A DNA stretch of 64,000 bases from CANJBX01 sp035556735. Lineage in GTDB: Bacteria > Pseudomonadota > Alphaproteobacteria > Rhizobiales > Xanthobacteraceae. The stretch is taken from NCBI GenBank assembly GCA_035556735.1, contig DATMFF010000013.1:744001-808000 (forward strand), in the 5' to 3' direction. Numbering within the stretch: position 1 is the first letter of the stretch; every line of letters starts with the position of its first letter. The translations under genes were made by a program, and so were the position numbers. The notes beneath the pieces were generated by a model. It was given only the letters and a program-made list of their open reading frames with translations, ran no database searches and was not told the DNA's origin. This document shows positions 46,052 to 54,529 of the stretch, piece by piece.

Positions 46052-47023
46052 TCAACCTCTACGGGCGGTTTTGTGACGTGATTTCGCACTTTTGCGCCCT
46101 TTCGCAGCCCGCCTGGCGGCGGCCTTGACCGCCCCTTTACCACCCCGCTTGGCGCCCTTCGCAGCCCCCTTACGGGCCGCTGTTCGAGCCGCCTTCTTGG
46201 CGGCGGCCGGCGCCTTCGAGGCGGCCTTCCTGGAGGCGGATGTGGCAGCCGACCTGCCCTTCTTCGCGGCCTTGGCGCGTGCCCCGGCCGCCTTGGCGGC
46301 GAGCTTGGCCGGCGTCCTCGCGGACGCGGCGGCTTTCCTGGCGGGCGCCTTCGCTGCCTTTGCAGCGGCCTTCGCCGTCCTCGCGGGGGCCGTGGCTTTG
46401 GCCTTGCCGGGCGGGGCCTCGGCGGCCTGGGCCCGGAAGGCCCCTTCGGCGAGCGCACGGCCGATGGCGGCGGTGACCTCCTCGATGGGGGCCATGCCGT
46501 CGACGGTCCGCAACAGGTCGGTACCGCGGTAAAAATCCACCAGCGGCGCGGTCTGGGCGCGGTAGGCATCGAGCCGCTTCTTGAGCGCCTCGGGATTGTC
46601 GTCCGCACGCACCGCCTCGCCGCGGGCTTCCATCTGGGCCACCCGGCGCTGGACCCGGTCGAGCAGGATCCCCTCGTCAACCCTGAGTTCGACGACGGCG
46701 TCGAGGGTCATGCCCTTCTGCTCGAGCATGTGCTCGAGCGCTTCGGCCTGGGCGACCGTGCGTGGAAAGCCGTCGAGGATGAACCCGTTGCGGGCGTCCG
46801 GCTGATCGATGCGGTCGGCGACGATCCCGACGACGACATCGTCAGGCACGAGTTCGCCGCGCGCCATGATTTCCTTGGCCTTGAGGCCGATCGGGGTGCC
46901 GGCCGCCACCGCGGCGCGCAGCATGTCGCCGGTGGAGAGCTGGATGATGTCGTATTTTTCGACGAGACGTTGGGCTTGAGTGCCTTTTCCCGCCCCCGGG
47001 GGACCAAGCAGTATGAGCCTCAT
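46052..47023 (-). CDS. adk: Adenylate kinase with long Lys/Ala-rich C-terminal tail
   Basis: A 323-residue protein. Residues 1-195 are a normal short-LID adenylate kinase (ATP + AMP = 2 ADP): P-loop GPPGAGKGTQ (7-16), AMP-site TGDMLRAAV, GFPRT (85-89), and a short LID without zinc Cys. Residues about 200-323 form a highly basic Ala/Lys/Arg-rich extension with AAK, KAA, and KAPA motifs, like histone H1 or AlgP tails, absent from typical Adk of about 190-215 residues. The frame runs on without break, so I read it as one gene. It overlaps secY by 4 bases. Confidence 0.93.
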   Translation of the reverse strand: MRLILLGPPGAGKGTQAQRLVEKYDIIQLSTGDMLRAAVAAGTPIGLKAKEIMARGELVPDDVVVGIVADRIDQPDARNGFILDGFPRTVAQAEALEHMLEQKGMTLDAVVELRVDEGILLDRVQRRVAQMEARGEAVRADDNPEALKKRLDAYRAQTAPLVDFYRGTDLLRTVDGMAPIEEVTAAIGRALAEGAFRAQAAEAPPGKAKATAPARTAKAAAKAAKAPARKAAASARTPAKLAAKAAGARAKAAKKGRSAATSASRKAASKAPAAAKKAARTAARKGAAKGAKRGGKGAVKAAARRAAKGRKSAKSRHKTARRG

Positions 47024-48351
47024 CTACGGCGACCTCGCAGCTTCGATTTCTTGATCAGGCCTTCGTACTGGTGCGCCAGGAGGTAGCCCTGGATCTGCGC
47101 CACCGTGTCCATGGTCACGCTCACCACGATGAGCAGCGAGGTGCCGCCGAAGTAAAAGGGCACGGCGGCATAGGAGATGAGGATCTCCGGGATCAGACAG
47201 ACGATGGCGAGGTAGCCCGCGCCGACGACCGTGATGCGCGAGAGCACGTAGTCGATGTACTCGGCGGTGCGCTCGCCGGGGCGGATGCCCGGGATGAATC
47301 CGCCGTGCTTCTTGAGGTTGTCGGCGGTCTCGGTCGGATTGAACACGATCGCTGTGTAGAAGAACGCGAAGAACACGATGAGCCCGACGTAGAGCAGCAG
47401 GAACAGCGGCCGCCCGTGGCCGAGCTGGGTGGTGATGATGGTCAGCCACTCCGGCCCCTGCCCCGCGTTGAAGTTCGCCACCGTCGCCGGCAGCAGCAGC
47501 AGCGAGGAGGCGAAGATCGGCGGGATCACGCCCGAGGTGTTGAGCTTGAGCGGCAGGTGCGAGGACTGGCCCTCGAACATGCGGTTGCCGACCTGGCGCT
47601 TGGGGTACTGGATCAGCAAACGGCGCTGCGCGCGCTCCATGAACACGATGAAGGCGATCACGGCCACGGCCATGACCATGACCGCGAGGATCAGGCCGGT
47701 GGACAGCGCGCCCTGGCGGCCGAGCTCGAACATGCCGACCAGCGCCGCCGGCAGCTCCGCGACGATGCCCGCGAGGATGATCAGCGAGATGCCGTTGCCG
47801 ATGCCGCGCGCGGTGATCTGCTCGCCGAGCCACATCAGGAAGATGGTGCCGCCGGTGAGCGTGATGGTGGTCGAGATGCGGAAGAACATGCCCGGGTCGC
47901 TCACGACGGAGCCCGCGGACTCAAGCCCGATGGCGATGCCATAGGCCTGGAAGGCGGCCAGCACCACGGTGAGATACCGGGTGTACTGGTTCATGATCTT
48001 GCGGCCGCTCTCCCCTTCCTTCTTGAGGTTCTCGAGCGTCGGGGAGACCGTCGTCATCAACTGGATGATGATCGAGGCCGAGATATACGGCATGATGTTC
48101 AGCGCGAAGATCGCCATGCGGTTGATACCGCCGCCGGCGAACATGTTGAACATGCCGAGGATGCCGCCCGCCTGGGTGCGGAAGATCTGCTCCCACGCCG
48201 ACGGGTCGATGCCGGGCAGCGGGATGTACGTCCCAAGCCGGTAGACCAGCAGGGCGCCGAGGGTGAACCAGATACGCTGCTTGAGCTCGCTGGCCTTGGC
48301 TAGTGCTGAGAAATTCAGATTAGCCGCAAGTTGTTCTGCTGCAGAGGCCAT
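47020..48351 (-). CDS. secY: Protein translocase channel subunit SecY
   Basis: A 443-residue inner-membrane channel with about ten helices. Hallmarks are the plug region after YRLGTYIPLPGIDPSAW, the helix 2 segment NMFAGGGINRMAIFALNIMP, and the cytosolic loop FIVFMERAQRRLLIQYPKRQ that contacts ribosome and SecA. It lies between rplO and adk in the spc part, as usual. Confidence 0.97.
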   Translation of the reverse strand: MASAAEQLAANLNFSALAKASELKQRIWFTLGALLVYRLGTYIPLPGIDPSAWEQIFRTQAGGILGMFNMFAGGGINRMAIFALNIMPYISASIIIQLMTTVSPTLENLKKEGESGRKIMNQYTRYLTVVLAAFQAYGIAIGLESAGSVVSDPGMFFRISTTITLTGGTIFLMWLGEQITARGIGNGISLIILAGIVAELPAALVGMFELGRQGALSTGLILAVMVMAVAVIAFIVFMERAQRRLLIQYPKRQVGNRMFEGQSSHLPLKLNTSGVIPPIFASSLLLLPATVANFNAGQGPEWLTIITTQLGHGRPLFLLLYVGLIVFFAFFYTAIVFNPTETADNLKKHGGFIPGIRPGERTAEYIDYVLSRITVVGAGYLAIVCLIPEILISYAAVPFYFGGTSLLIVVSVTMDTVAQIQGYLLAHQYEGLIKKSKLRGRRR

Positions 48352-48458
48352 GCATTGCTCCCGGTCGGCAGTGCCGGGGCGTCACGTCGCTGGACATGGC
48401 GCGCCCGATCGGGCTGAAGGCGAACACCATATAGGCATCGCCCCGCCCTTTCGCCTAC

Positions 48459-48998
48459 CTATTCGTCCTTGGGTTTCTTGCGGCCCTTGGACCCAGATTT
48501 CTCGGCCTTCCCGGCCTCGGCCCCGCTTTCGGCCTTCGCCGGCGCGAGGATCTTCACGCTGCCGCCGAGCTTCTCGACCGCCGCAACCGCCGACTTGGAG
48601 GCGCCGTGGACCGAGAAATTGACCTTGGTCTTGAACTCGCCGTCGCCGAGCAGGCGCACGCCGTCGCGCGCGCGGCGGAGCACGCCGGCATTGACCAGCA
48701 GCGCCACATCGATCTCGGTCTTCGGATCGAGCTTGCCGGCGTCGATCGCCGCCTGCACGCGGCCGAGATTGATCTCGTTCAGGCGCAGGGCGAAGATGTT
48801 GTTGAAGCCGCGCTTGGGCAGGCGCCGGTGCAGCGGCATCTGGCCGCCTTCGAAGCCCTTGATGGCAACGCCCGAACGCGCGGTCTGGCCCTTGCCGCCG
48901 CGGCCGCCGGTCTTGCCCATGCCCGAGCCGATGCCGCGCCCGATCCGCATGCGGGTCTTGCGCGCACCCGGCCGGTCGGCGATCTGGTTGAGCTTCAT
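48459..48998 (-). CDS. rplO: Ribosomal protein L15 (uL15), extended
   Basis: A 179-residue large-subunit protein. MKLNQIADRPGARKTRMRIG, GSGMGKTGGRGGKGQTARSG and the segment GFEGGQMPLHRRLPKRGF identify it. The last 25-30 residues after VKILAPAKAE are a Lys/Gly/Glu-rich extension, so it is longer than E. coli L15 (144). It lies 98 bases downstream of rpmD. Confidence 0.95.
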   Translation of the reverse strand: MKLNQIADRPGARKTRMRIGRGIGSGMGKTGGRGGKGQTARSGVAIKGFEGGQMPLHRRLPKRGFNNIFALRLNEINLGRVQAAIDAGKLDPKTEIDVALLVNAGVLRRARDGVRLLGDGEFKTKVNFSVHGASKSAVAAVEKLGGSVKILAPAKAESGAEAGKAEKSGSKGRKKPKDE

Positions 48999-49096
48999 CG
49001 CTCTCTCCTTGTTCTGCGCATTGTCCTGCGCACCCGCATTCCGCTTGGCGGTGCCGGCGCCCCTTGCGGGCGCACGGACCCGCGGTCCTGCGCCGC

Positions 49097-49288
49097 CTAC
49101 TTGTCCTCGACCACCTCGACGAGGTGATGCACCTTGGCAATCATGCCGCGCGAGGCCTGCGTGTCAGGCACCTCCGCGACGCGGCCGATCTTGTTGAGCC
49201 CGAGCCCGACCAGCGTCTCGCGCTGCGAGTGATGGCGGCGCAGCGGGCTGCCGACCTGCTTGATCTTGATCGTCTTGTTCGACGCCAT
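49097..49288 (-). CDS. rpmD: Ribosomal protein L30 (uL30)
   Basis: A 63-residue large-subunit protein: KTIKIKQVGSPLRRHHSQRE, TLVGLGLNKIGRVAEVPDTQ and RGMIAKVHHLVEVVED match the family over full length. The ATG at 49288 fixes the start 19 bases after rpsE; the longer open frame upstream is out of register with rpsE and is ignored. Confidence 0.95.
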   Translation of the reverse strand: MASNKTIKIKQVGSPLRRHHSQRETLVGLGLNKIGRVAEVPDTQASRGMIAKVHHLVEVVEDK

Positions 49289-49307
49289 TTCCAGCTCCCG
49301 CCTGGGC

Positions 49308-49874
49308 TCAGTCCGCCGCCTGCTCCGCGTCCACCTCGAGGCGGCGCGACTGCAGCGTGGAGACCTTGATGTTGCGGCGCGCCGCGACCGAACGCGGCGA
49401 GTCCTGATGCTTGAGCGCGTCGAAGGTCGCGCGCACCATGTTGTAGGGGTTGGACGAGCCCATCGACTTGGCGACGACGTCCTGCATGCCGAGCGACTCG
49501 AACACCGCGCGCATCGGGCCGCCGGCGATGATGCCGGTGCCGGCGGGAGCCGCGCGCAGGAACACCTTGCCGGCACCGTGACGGCCGTGCACGTCGTGAT
49601 GCAGCGTGCGGCCCTCGCGCAGCGGCACGCGCATCAGGTTGCGCTTGGCCGAGTCGGTGGCCTTGCGGATCGCCTCGGGGACCTCGCGGGCCTTGCCGTG
49701 GCCGAAGCCGACGCGGCCCTTCTGGTCGCCGACGATGACGAGCGCCGCGAAGCCGAAGCGCCGGCCGCCCTTCACCACCTTGGCGACGCGATTGATGTGG
49801 ACGAGCTTGTCGATGAACTCGTCCCGCTCTTCCCGATCCCGGGACTTTTCGCGTTCGCGCGGAGCACGTGCCAT
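49308..49874 (-). CDS. rpsE: Ribosomal protein S5 (uS5)
   Basis: A 188-residue small-subunit protein important for decoding accuracy and the site of spectinomycin-resistance changes. LVHINRVAKVVKGGRRFGFA, GDQKGRVGFGHGKAREVPEA and the C-terminal GIIAGGPMRAVFESLGMQDV are diagnostic. The N-terminus is a basic and acidic mixed extension (REREKSRDREERDE), usual in Rhizobiales. Confidence 0.96.
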   Translation of the reverse strand: MARAPREREKSRDREERDEFIDKLVHINRVAKVVKGGRRFGFAALVIVGDQKGRVGFGHGKAREVPEAIRKATDSAKRNLMRVPLREGRTLHHDVHGRHGAGKVFLRAAPAGTGIIAGGPMRAVFESLGMQDVVAKSMGSSNPYNMVRATFDALKHQDSPRSVAARRNIKVSTLQSRRLEVDAEQAAD

Positions 49875-49907
49875 GGATTCGTTCCTCTGGGCCTGGGCCC
49901 GATCTCG

Positions 49908-50270
49908 TTAAAACTTCAAGCCGCCTTCACGCGCCGCGTCGGCGAGCGCCTTGATGCGGCCGTGATAGCGGTACTGCCCGCGGTCGAACACGACGTCGGC
50001 CACGCCCTTGGCCGTCGCCCGCTCGGCGAGCGCCTTGCCGACGGCCTTGGCCGCCTCGACGTCCGCGCCGGTCTTGAGCTGCTCGCGCAGCGTCTTCTCC
50101 ATCGTGGAGGCGGAGACCAGCGTCTCGCCTTTGCGATCGTCGATGAGCTGCGCATAGATGTGCTTCGACGACCGGAACACCGACAGCCGCGGACGGCCCG
50201 CGGCGTGCGCCCTGACGACGCGGCGCACGCGGCCCTGACGCCGGACTGCCTGTTTGTTGAGCTGCGGCAT
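49908..50270 (-). CDS. rplR: Ribosomal protein L18 (uL18)
   Basis: A 120-residue 5S rRNA-binding protein. RVRRVVRAHAAGRPRLSVFR, SSKHIYAQLIDD and GVADVVFDRGQYRYHGRIKA are diagnostic. It is 12 bases after rplF and 33 before rpsE. Confidence 0.96.
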   Translation of the reverse strand: MPQLNKQAVRRQGRVRRVVRAHAAGRPRLSVFRSSKHIYAQLIDDRKGETLVSASTMEKTLREQLKTGADVEAAKAVGKALAERATAKGVADVVFDRGQYRYHGRIKALADAAREGGLKF

Positions 50271-50282
50271 GTTCGGCTCCCG

Positions 50283-50816
50283 TTACTTCTTCTTGCCTTC
50301 CTTGCGGAAGATGAACTCGTCCGCGTACTTCACGCCCTTGCCCTTGTAGGGCTCGGGTCTGCGGAACGCGCGGATCTCGGCGGCCACCTGGCCGACCCTC
50401 TGCTTGTCGATGCCCGAGATCACGATCTCGGTCGGCTTCGGCGTCGCGATCGCGATCCCCTCCGGGATCGGATAGACGACGTCGTGGCTGTAGCCGAGCG
50501 AGAGGTTCAGGTTCTTGCCCTGCACCGCCGCGCGGTAGCCGACGCCGTTGATCTCGAGCTTGCTCTCGAAGCCCTTGGTGACGCCCGTCATCAGGTTGGC
50601 GACGAGCGTGCGCGAGGTGCCCCACATCGAGCGCGCACGCTTGGTCTCGTTGCGGGGGTCGACCTTGATCTCGCCCTTGTCCATCTGCACCGAAACGTCG
50701 TCGGGTACGACGAACTGCAGGGCGCCCTTGGGGCCCTTCACCTTGACGGTCTGCCCTTCCACGTTGGCTGTGACGCCAGAGGGAATGGCAACCGGTTTCT
50801 TGCCGATACGCGACAT
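50283..50816 (-). CDS. rplF: Ribosomal protein L6 (uL6)
   Basis: A 177-residue large-subunit protein near the factor-binding centre. MSRIGKKPVAIPSGVTANVE, LMTGVTKGFESKLEINGVGY and the C-terminal motif FRRPEPYKGKGVKYADEFIF are diagnostic. Two homologous halves are visible. Spacing to rpsH is 11 bases. Confidence 0.97.
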   Translation of the reverse strand: MSRIGKKPVAIPSGVTANVEGQTVKVKGPKGALQFVVPDDVSVQMDKGEIKVDPRNETKRARSMWGTSRTLVANLMTGVTKGFESKLEINGVGYRAAVQGKNLNLSLGYSHDVVYPIPEGIAIATPKPTEIVISGIDKQRVGQVAAEIRAFRRPEPYKGKGVKYADEFIFRKEGKKK

Positions 50817-50827
50817 GCCTCTCTCCG

Positions 50828-51223
50828 TCAGAACACCGTGAACAGGACTTCGCCGCCAACGTTGGCTTCGCGCGCCTCGTGGTCGGCCATGACACCCTTG
50901 GGCGTCGACACGACCGCGACGCCGAGGCCGTTGTTGACGCGCGGCAGCGCCTTCACCGACGCATAGACGCGCCGGCCCGGCTTCGACACGCGCTCGATTT
51001 CGCGGATGACCGGCTCGCCCTCGTAGTACTTGAGCTCGATCTCGAGCTCCGAACGGCCGTCGCGCTCCACGCTGCCGTAGCCGCGGATGTAGCCTTCGTT
51101 CTTGAGCACCTCGAGCACCCGCGTGCGCAGGTGCGAGCCGGGGCTCGAGACCTTCGACTTCTTGCGCATCTGCGCGTTGCGGATGCGGGTGATCAGATCG
51201 CCGATCGGGTCGTTCACTGACAT
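50828..51223 (-). CDS. rpsH: Ribosomal protein S8 (uS8)
   Basis: A 131-residue 16S rRNA-binding protein; in E. coli it represses the spc operon. MSVNDPIGDLITRIRNAQMR and STPKGVMADHEAREANVGGE (the conserved STS/GVM-type loop) identify it. Whether it autoregulates here is unknown. Confidence 0.97.
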   Translation of the reverse strand: MSVNDPIGDLITRIRNAQMRKKSKVSSPGSHLRTRVLEVLKNEGYIRGYGSVERDGRSELEIELKYYEGEPVIREIERVSKPGRRVYASVKALPRVNNGLGVAVVSTPKGVMADHEAREANVGGEVLFTVF

Positions 51224-51236
51224 GCTCCGATCCCCC

Positions 51237-51542
51237 TTACCAGCTCGACTTCACGAGGCCGGGGATCATCCCCTGCGATCCCAGCTCGCGCAGCGCGATG
51301 CGGCTCATCTTCAGCTTGCGGTAGAAGCCGCGCGGACGGCCGGTGGCCTCGCAGCGGTTGCGGATGCGCGTCGCGGAAGAATTGCGCGGCAGCTGGGCGA
51401 GCTTGAGCGTCGCGGCGAAGCGCTCCTCGAGCGGCTTCGTCTTGTCGCGGGCGATCGCCTTGAGGCGCGCACGGCGGGCGCCGAGCGACTTCGACATCTT
51501 GCGCCGCCTGTTGTTCTTCTCGATCGAGCTCTTCTTCGCCAT
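51237..51542 (-). CDS. rpsN: Ribosomal protein S14 (uS14), zinc-free form
   Basis: A 101-residue protein. AKKSSIEKNNRRRKMSKSLG, NSSATRIRNRCEATGRPRGF and YRKLKMSRIALRELGSQGMI are diagnostic. It is the long C-minus paralogue type: the CxxC pairs of zinc-binding S14 are missing, so it does not depend on zinc. A 95-base gap with a palindromic repeat separates it from rplE. Confidence 0.96.
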   Translation of the reverse strand: MAKKSSIEKNNRRRKMSKSLGARRARLKAIARDKTKPLEERFAATLKLAQLPRNSSATRIRNRCEATGRPRGFYRKLKMSRIALRELGSQGMIPGLVKSSW

Positions 51543-51582
51543 TCAAGTCTCCATGGTATCCGCGTCTGAGGCCGCTCTGTCA

Positions 51583-51631
51583 GAGCGTGATCTTGTCCGA
51601 AAACCGGTATCCGCTTTCCGGGATCACGCTC
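51583..51631. repeat. 49-bp nested palindrome inside the ribosomal operon
   Basis: Perfect outer arms GAGCGTGATC/GATCACGCTC, loop CCGGTATCCGC and slightly imperfect inner arms. Compared with the other copies, both outer arms carry the matching A-to-G and T-to-C change, keeping the pairing. It occupies half of the 95-base gap between rplE and rpsN. Confidence 0.88.
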
Positions 51632-51637
51632 CCCGCC

Positions 51638-52195
51638 TCACTGCCGGAACGGGAAGTTGAAAGCCGCCAGCAGAGCGCGCGCCTCGTCGTCGGTGCGTGC
51701 GGTCGTGCAGACGGTGATGTCCATGCCCCAGATGTCGGTGACCTTGTCGTAATCGACTTCCGGGAACACGATGTGTTCCTTGATCCCGAAGGTGTAGTTG
51801 CCGCGGCCGTCGAAGCTCTTCGGGTTGAGCCCGCGGAAGTCCCGCACGCGCGGCAGCGCGATGTTCACCAGCCGGTCGATGAACTCGTACATGCGCGACT
51901 TGCGCAGCGTGACCTTGCAGCCGATCGCCTGGCCTTCGCGCAGCTTGTAGGTCGCGATCGACTTGCGCGCGACCGTCACCACCGGCTTCTGGCCGGAGAT
52001 CATGGCGAGGTCGGCGGCGGCGTTCTCGACCTTCTTGCGGTCGTTGACGGCCTCGCCGATGCCCATGTTGATGGACACCTTCTCGAGCCCCGGCACCTGG
52101 AACGGGTTCGAATAGCCGAACTGGTCGGTCAGCGCCTTGCGGATGACCTGTTCGTACTGCGCCTGCAGGCGCGTGCTGCTGCTGGTCTCAGCCAT
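51638..52195 (-). CDS. rplE: Ribosomal protein L5 (uL5)
   Basis: A 185-residue 5S rRNA-binding protein. NPFQVPGLEKVSINMGIGEA, GQKPVVTVARKSIATYKLRE and YTFGIKEHIVFPEVDYDKVT are diagnostic. Its ATG lies within the end of rplX (8-base overlap), indicating translational coupling. A palindromic repeat follows its stop. Confidence 0.97.
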   Translation of the reverse strand: MAETSSSTRLQAQYEQVIRKALTDQFGYSNPFQVPGLEKVSINMGIGEAVNDRKKVENAAADLAMISGQKPVVTVARKSIATYKLREGQAIGCKVTLRKSRMYEFIDRLVNIALPRVRDFRGLNPKSFDGRGNYTFGIKEHIVFPEVDYDKVTDIWGMDITVCTTARTDDEARALLAAFNFPFRQ

Positions 52196-52505
52196 TGATC
52201 TCGGTTCCCGAGCGCTTGGCCACGCGCACGCGCGTGCCGTCTTGTTGAATCTTCCAGCCGACGCGGGTCGGCTTGCCGTCCTTCGGGTCGGCGAGCGCGA
52301 CGTTCGACAGGTGGATCGGCGACTCCTTGGAGATGATGCCGCCTTCCTGCGTCGCCGACTGCTTCTGGTGACGCTTGACCATGTTGACGCCGCGCACGAG
52401 CGCGCGGCCCTCGGACGGGCGCACCTCGATGACCTCGCCGGTGCGCCCCTTGTCGCGCCCGGTGAGAACGACCACGCGGTCGCCCTTGCGGATCTTCGCA
52501 GCCAT
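52188..52505 (-). CDS. rplX: Ribosomal protein L24 (uL24)
   Basis: A 105-residue assembly-initiator protein. The KOW motif KIRKGDRVVVLTGRDKGRTG opens the protein and VNMVKRHQKQSATQEGGIIS follows. The ATG overlaps the rplN stop by one base (TAATG). Confidence 0.97.
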   Translation of the reverse strand: MAAKIRKGDRVVVLTGRDKGRTGEVIEVRPSEGRALVRGVNMVKRHQKQSATQEGGIISKESPIHLSNVALADPKDGKPTRVGWKIQQDGTRVRVAKRSGTEING

Positions 52506-52873
52506 TACAGAACCTCCGGAGCGAGCGACATGATCTTCATGTGGTTCTTGGCGCGCAGCTCGCGCGGAACCGGCCCGAAGATACGGGTGCCGACCGGCTC
52601 CATCTGCGCGGTGATCAGCACGGCGGCGTTGCGGTCGAAGCGGATGATCGAGCCGTCGGCGCGGCGGATGTCCTTCGCCACGCGCACGACGACCGCCTTC
52701 ATCACGTCGCCCTTCTTCACGCGGCCACGCGGGATCGCTTCCTTCACCGACACCACGATGATGTCGCCGATCGTCGCGTACTTCCGCTTGGAGCCGCCCA
52801 ACACCTTGATGCACATCACGCGGCGCGCGCCGGAATTGTCGGCGACGTCCAAGTTCGTCTGCATCTGGATCAT
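52505..52873 (-). CDS. rplN: Ribosomal protein L14 (uL14)
   Basis: A 122-residue protein at the subunit interface. MIQMQTNLDVADNSGARRVM, GDIIVVSVKEAIPRGRVKKG and GTRIFGPVPRELRAKNHMKI are diagnostic and full length. It is 43 bases after rpsQ. Confidence 0.97.
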   Translation of the reverse strand: MIQMQTNLDVADNSGARRVMCIKVLGGSKRKYATIGDIIVVSVKEAIPRGRVKKGDVMKAVVVRVAKDIRRADGSIIRFDRNAAVLITAQMEPVGTRIFGPVPRELRAKNHMKIMSLAPEVL

Positions 52874-52916
52874 GGTGCCCTCGTTTCTTGTCTATGTCGT
52901 TCGCGACGCAAACGCC

Positions 52917-53162
52917 TTATTTCGCCTGCTTCTCGCCGCGCACAACAACCCAGCGCTTGAGCCGCGAAATCGGACTATGCTCCTCGATCCACACGATGTC
53001 GCCCACCGAGTACTCGTTGTTCTCGTCGTGAGCGTGGTACTTCTTCGAATTCCTGATCGTCTTCTTCAGAACCGGATGGGTAAAGCGACGCTCGACGCGC
53101 ACGATCACCGTCTTGTTCTGCTTGTTGCTGACGACGTCGCCCTGCAGCACGCGCTTCGGCAT
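52917..53162 (-). CDS. rpsQ: Ribosomal protein S17 (uS17)
   Basis: An 81-residue 16S rRNA-binding OB-fold protein. RVLQGDVVSNKQNKTVIVRV, HPVLKKTIRNSKKYHAHDEN and IEEHSPISRLKRWVVV are diagnostic. The ATG at 53162 fits the family start; the longer upstream frame is not conserved. Confidence 0.96.
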   Translation of the reverse strand: MPKRVLQGDVVSNKQNKTVIVRVERRFTHPVLKKTIRNSKKYHAHDENNEYSVGDIVWIEEHSPISRLKRWVVVRGEKQAK

Positions 53163-53172
53163 CGTCTTCTCC

Positions 53173-53376
53173 TTACTTCGCCTTGGCCTGGCGCTTGGTG
53201 CGCGCGACCGTCTTGATGCGGGCGATATCGCGCCTGACAGCGCGCACCCGCGACGTGTTCTCCAGCTGGCCGGTGGCACGCTGGAATCTCAAGTTGAACT
53301 GCTCCTTCTTGAGCTTGAGCAGCTCGTCGTCCAACTGATCGACCGTCATGGTCCGCAGATCATCCACCTTGGCCAT
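53173..53376 (-). CDS. rpmC: Ribosomal protein L29 (uL29)
   Basis: A 67-residue two-helix protein at the tunnel exit, where it helps form the binding platform for trigger factor and SRP. LDDELLKLKKEQFNLRFQRA and TSRVRAVRRDIARIKTVART are diagnostic. It starts 3 bases after rplP. Confidence 0.96.
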   Translation of the reverse strand: MAKVDDLRTMTVDQLDDELLKLKKEQFNLRFQRATGQLENTSRVRAVRRDIARIKTVARTKRQAKAK

Positions 53377-53379
53377 GGC

Positions 53380-53793
53380 TTACTCCGCAATGCGCTCGAC
53401 GAAGCGCGTCTTGATCGGCAGCTTCGCGGCGGCGAGCGTGAGAGCCTCGCGCGCGAGCTGCGGGGTGACGCCGTCGATCTCGAACAGGATACGGCCGGGC
53501 TTGACGCGTGCGACCCACAGCTCGGGCGCGCCCTTGCCGGAGCCCATGCGCACCTCGGCTGGCTTCTTCGACACCGGCACGTCCGGGAACACGCGGATCC
53601 ACACGCGGCCGGCGCGCTTCATGTGACGCGTCAGCGCGCGGCGGGCGGCCTCGATCTGGCGCGCGGTCACGCGCTCCGGCTCGAGCGCCTTGAGCCCGAA
53701 CTGGCCGAAGTCGAGGTTGGTGGCGCTGGACGCCACGCCCTTGATCCGGCCCTTGTGCGCCTTGCGAAATTTCGTTCGCGTCGGTTGCAACAT
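53380..53793 (-). CDS. rplP: Ribosomal protein L16 (uL16)
   Basis: A 137-residue protein that organises the A-site tRNA elbow region. MLQPTRTKFRKAHKGRIKGV, FGQFGLKALEPERVTARQIE and VWIRVFPDVPVSKKPAEVRM are diagnostic, as is GSGKGAPELWVA. Full length. Confidence 0.97.
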   Translation of the reverse strand: MLQPTRTKFRKAHKGRIKGVASSATNLDFGQFGLKALEPERVTARQIEAARRALTRHMKRAGRVWIRVFPDVPVSKKPAEVRMGSGKGAPELWVARVKPGRILFEIDGVTPQLAREALTLAAAKLPIKTRFVERIAE

Positions 53794-53819
53794 GACAGTC
53801 GACCTTCTTTCCTATGGCC

Positions 53820-54518
53820 TTACGCGACGTCGCGCCGCGGACGTCCGGCGTCGCTCTCCGCCAGCCGCTTGTCCTGGGCCATCGGGTCGTGCTCGAGGAT
53901 CTCGCCCTTGAAGATCCACACCTTGACCCCGCAGGTGCCGTAGGTGGTGAAGGCGGTCGCGGTGCCGTAGTCAACGTCGGCGCGCAGCGTGTGCAGCGGC
54001 ACGCGACCCTCGCGGTACCACTCCATGCGCGCGATCTCGGCGCCGCCCAGGCGGCCCGTGCAGTTGATGCGGATGCCCTCGGCGCCCAGGCGCATGGCCG
54101 ACTGAACGGCGCGCTTCATGGCACGGCGGAACGCGACGCGGCGCTCGAGCTGCTGCGCGATCGACTCGGCGACGAGGCGCGCGTCGAGCTCGGGCTTGCG
54201 GATCTCGATGATGTTGATGACCACGTCGGAGTCGGTCATCTTCGCCACCGACTTGCGCAGCTTCTCGATGTCGGCGCCCTTCTTGCCGATCACCACGCCC
54301 GGCCGGGCCGAGTGGATGGTGACACGGCACTTCTTGTGCGGGCGCTCGATCACGATGCGCGACACCGCCGCCTGCTTGAGCTGCTCGGCGAGCTCCTTGC
54401 GGATCGCCATGTCCTCGTGCAGCAGCTTGCCGTACTCGCCCTTGCCGGCGAACCAGCGCGAGTCCCAGGTCCGGTTGATACCGAGACGCAAGCCGACCGG
54501 ATTGACCTTCTGACCCAT
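53820..54518 (-). CDS. rpsC: Ribosomal protein S3 (uS3)
   Basis: A 232-residue protein at the mRNA entry tunnel. MGQKVNPVGLRLGINRTWDS starts it; the KH domain has GVVIGKKGADIEKL and the C-terminal half AEGIRINCTGRLGGAEIARM. I use the ATG at 54518; the longer frame upstream is a shadow of rplV. Confidence 0.97.
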   Translation of the reverse strand: MGQKVNPVGLRLGINRTWDSRWFAGKGEYGKLLHEDMAIRKELAEQLKQAAVSRIVIERPHKKCRVTIHSARPGVVIGKKGADIEKLRKSVAKMTDSDVVINIIEIRKPELDARLVAESIAQQLERRVAFRRAMKRAVQSAMRLGAEGIRINCTGRLGGAEIARMEWYREGRVPLHTLRADVDYGTATAFTTYGTCGVKVWIFKGEILEHDPMAQDKRLAESDAGRPRRDVA

Positions 54519-54529
54519 CGAAATCTCTC

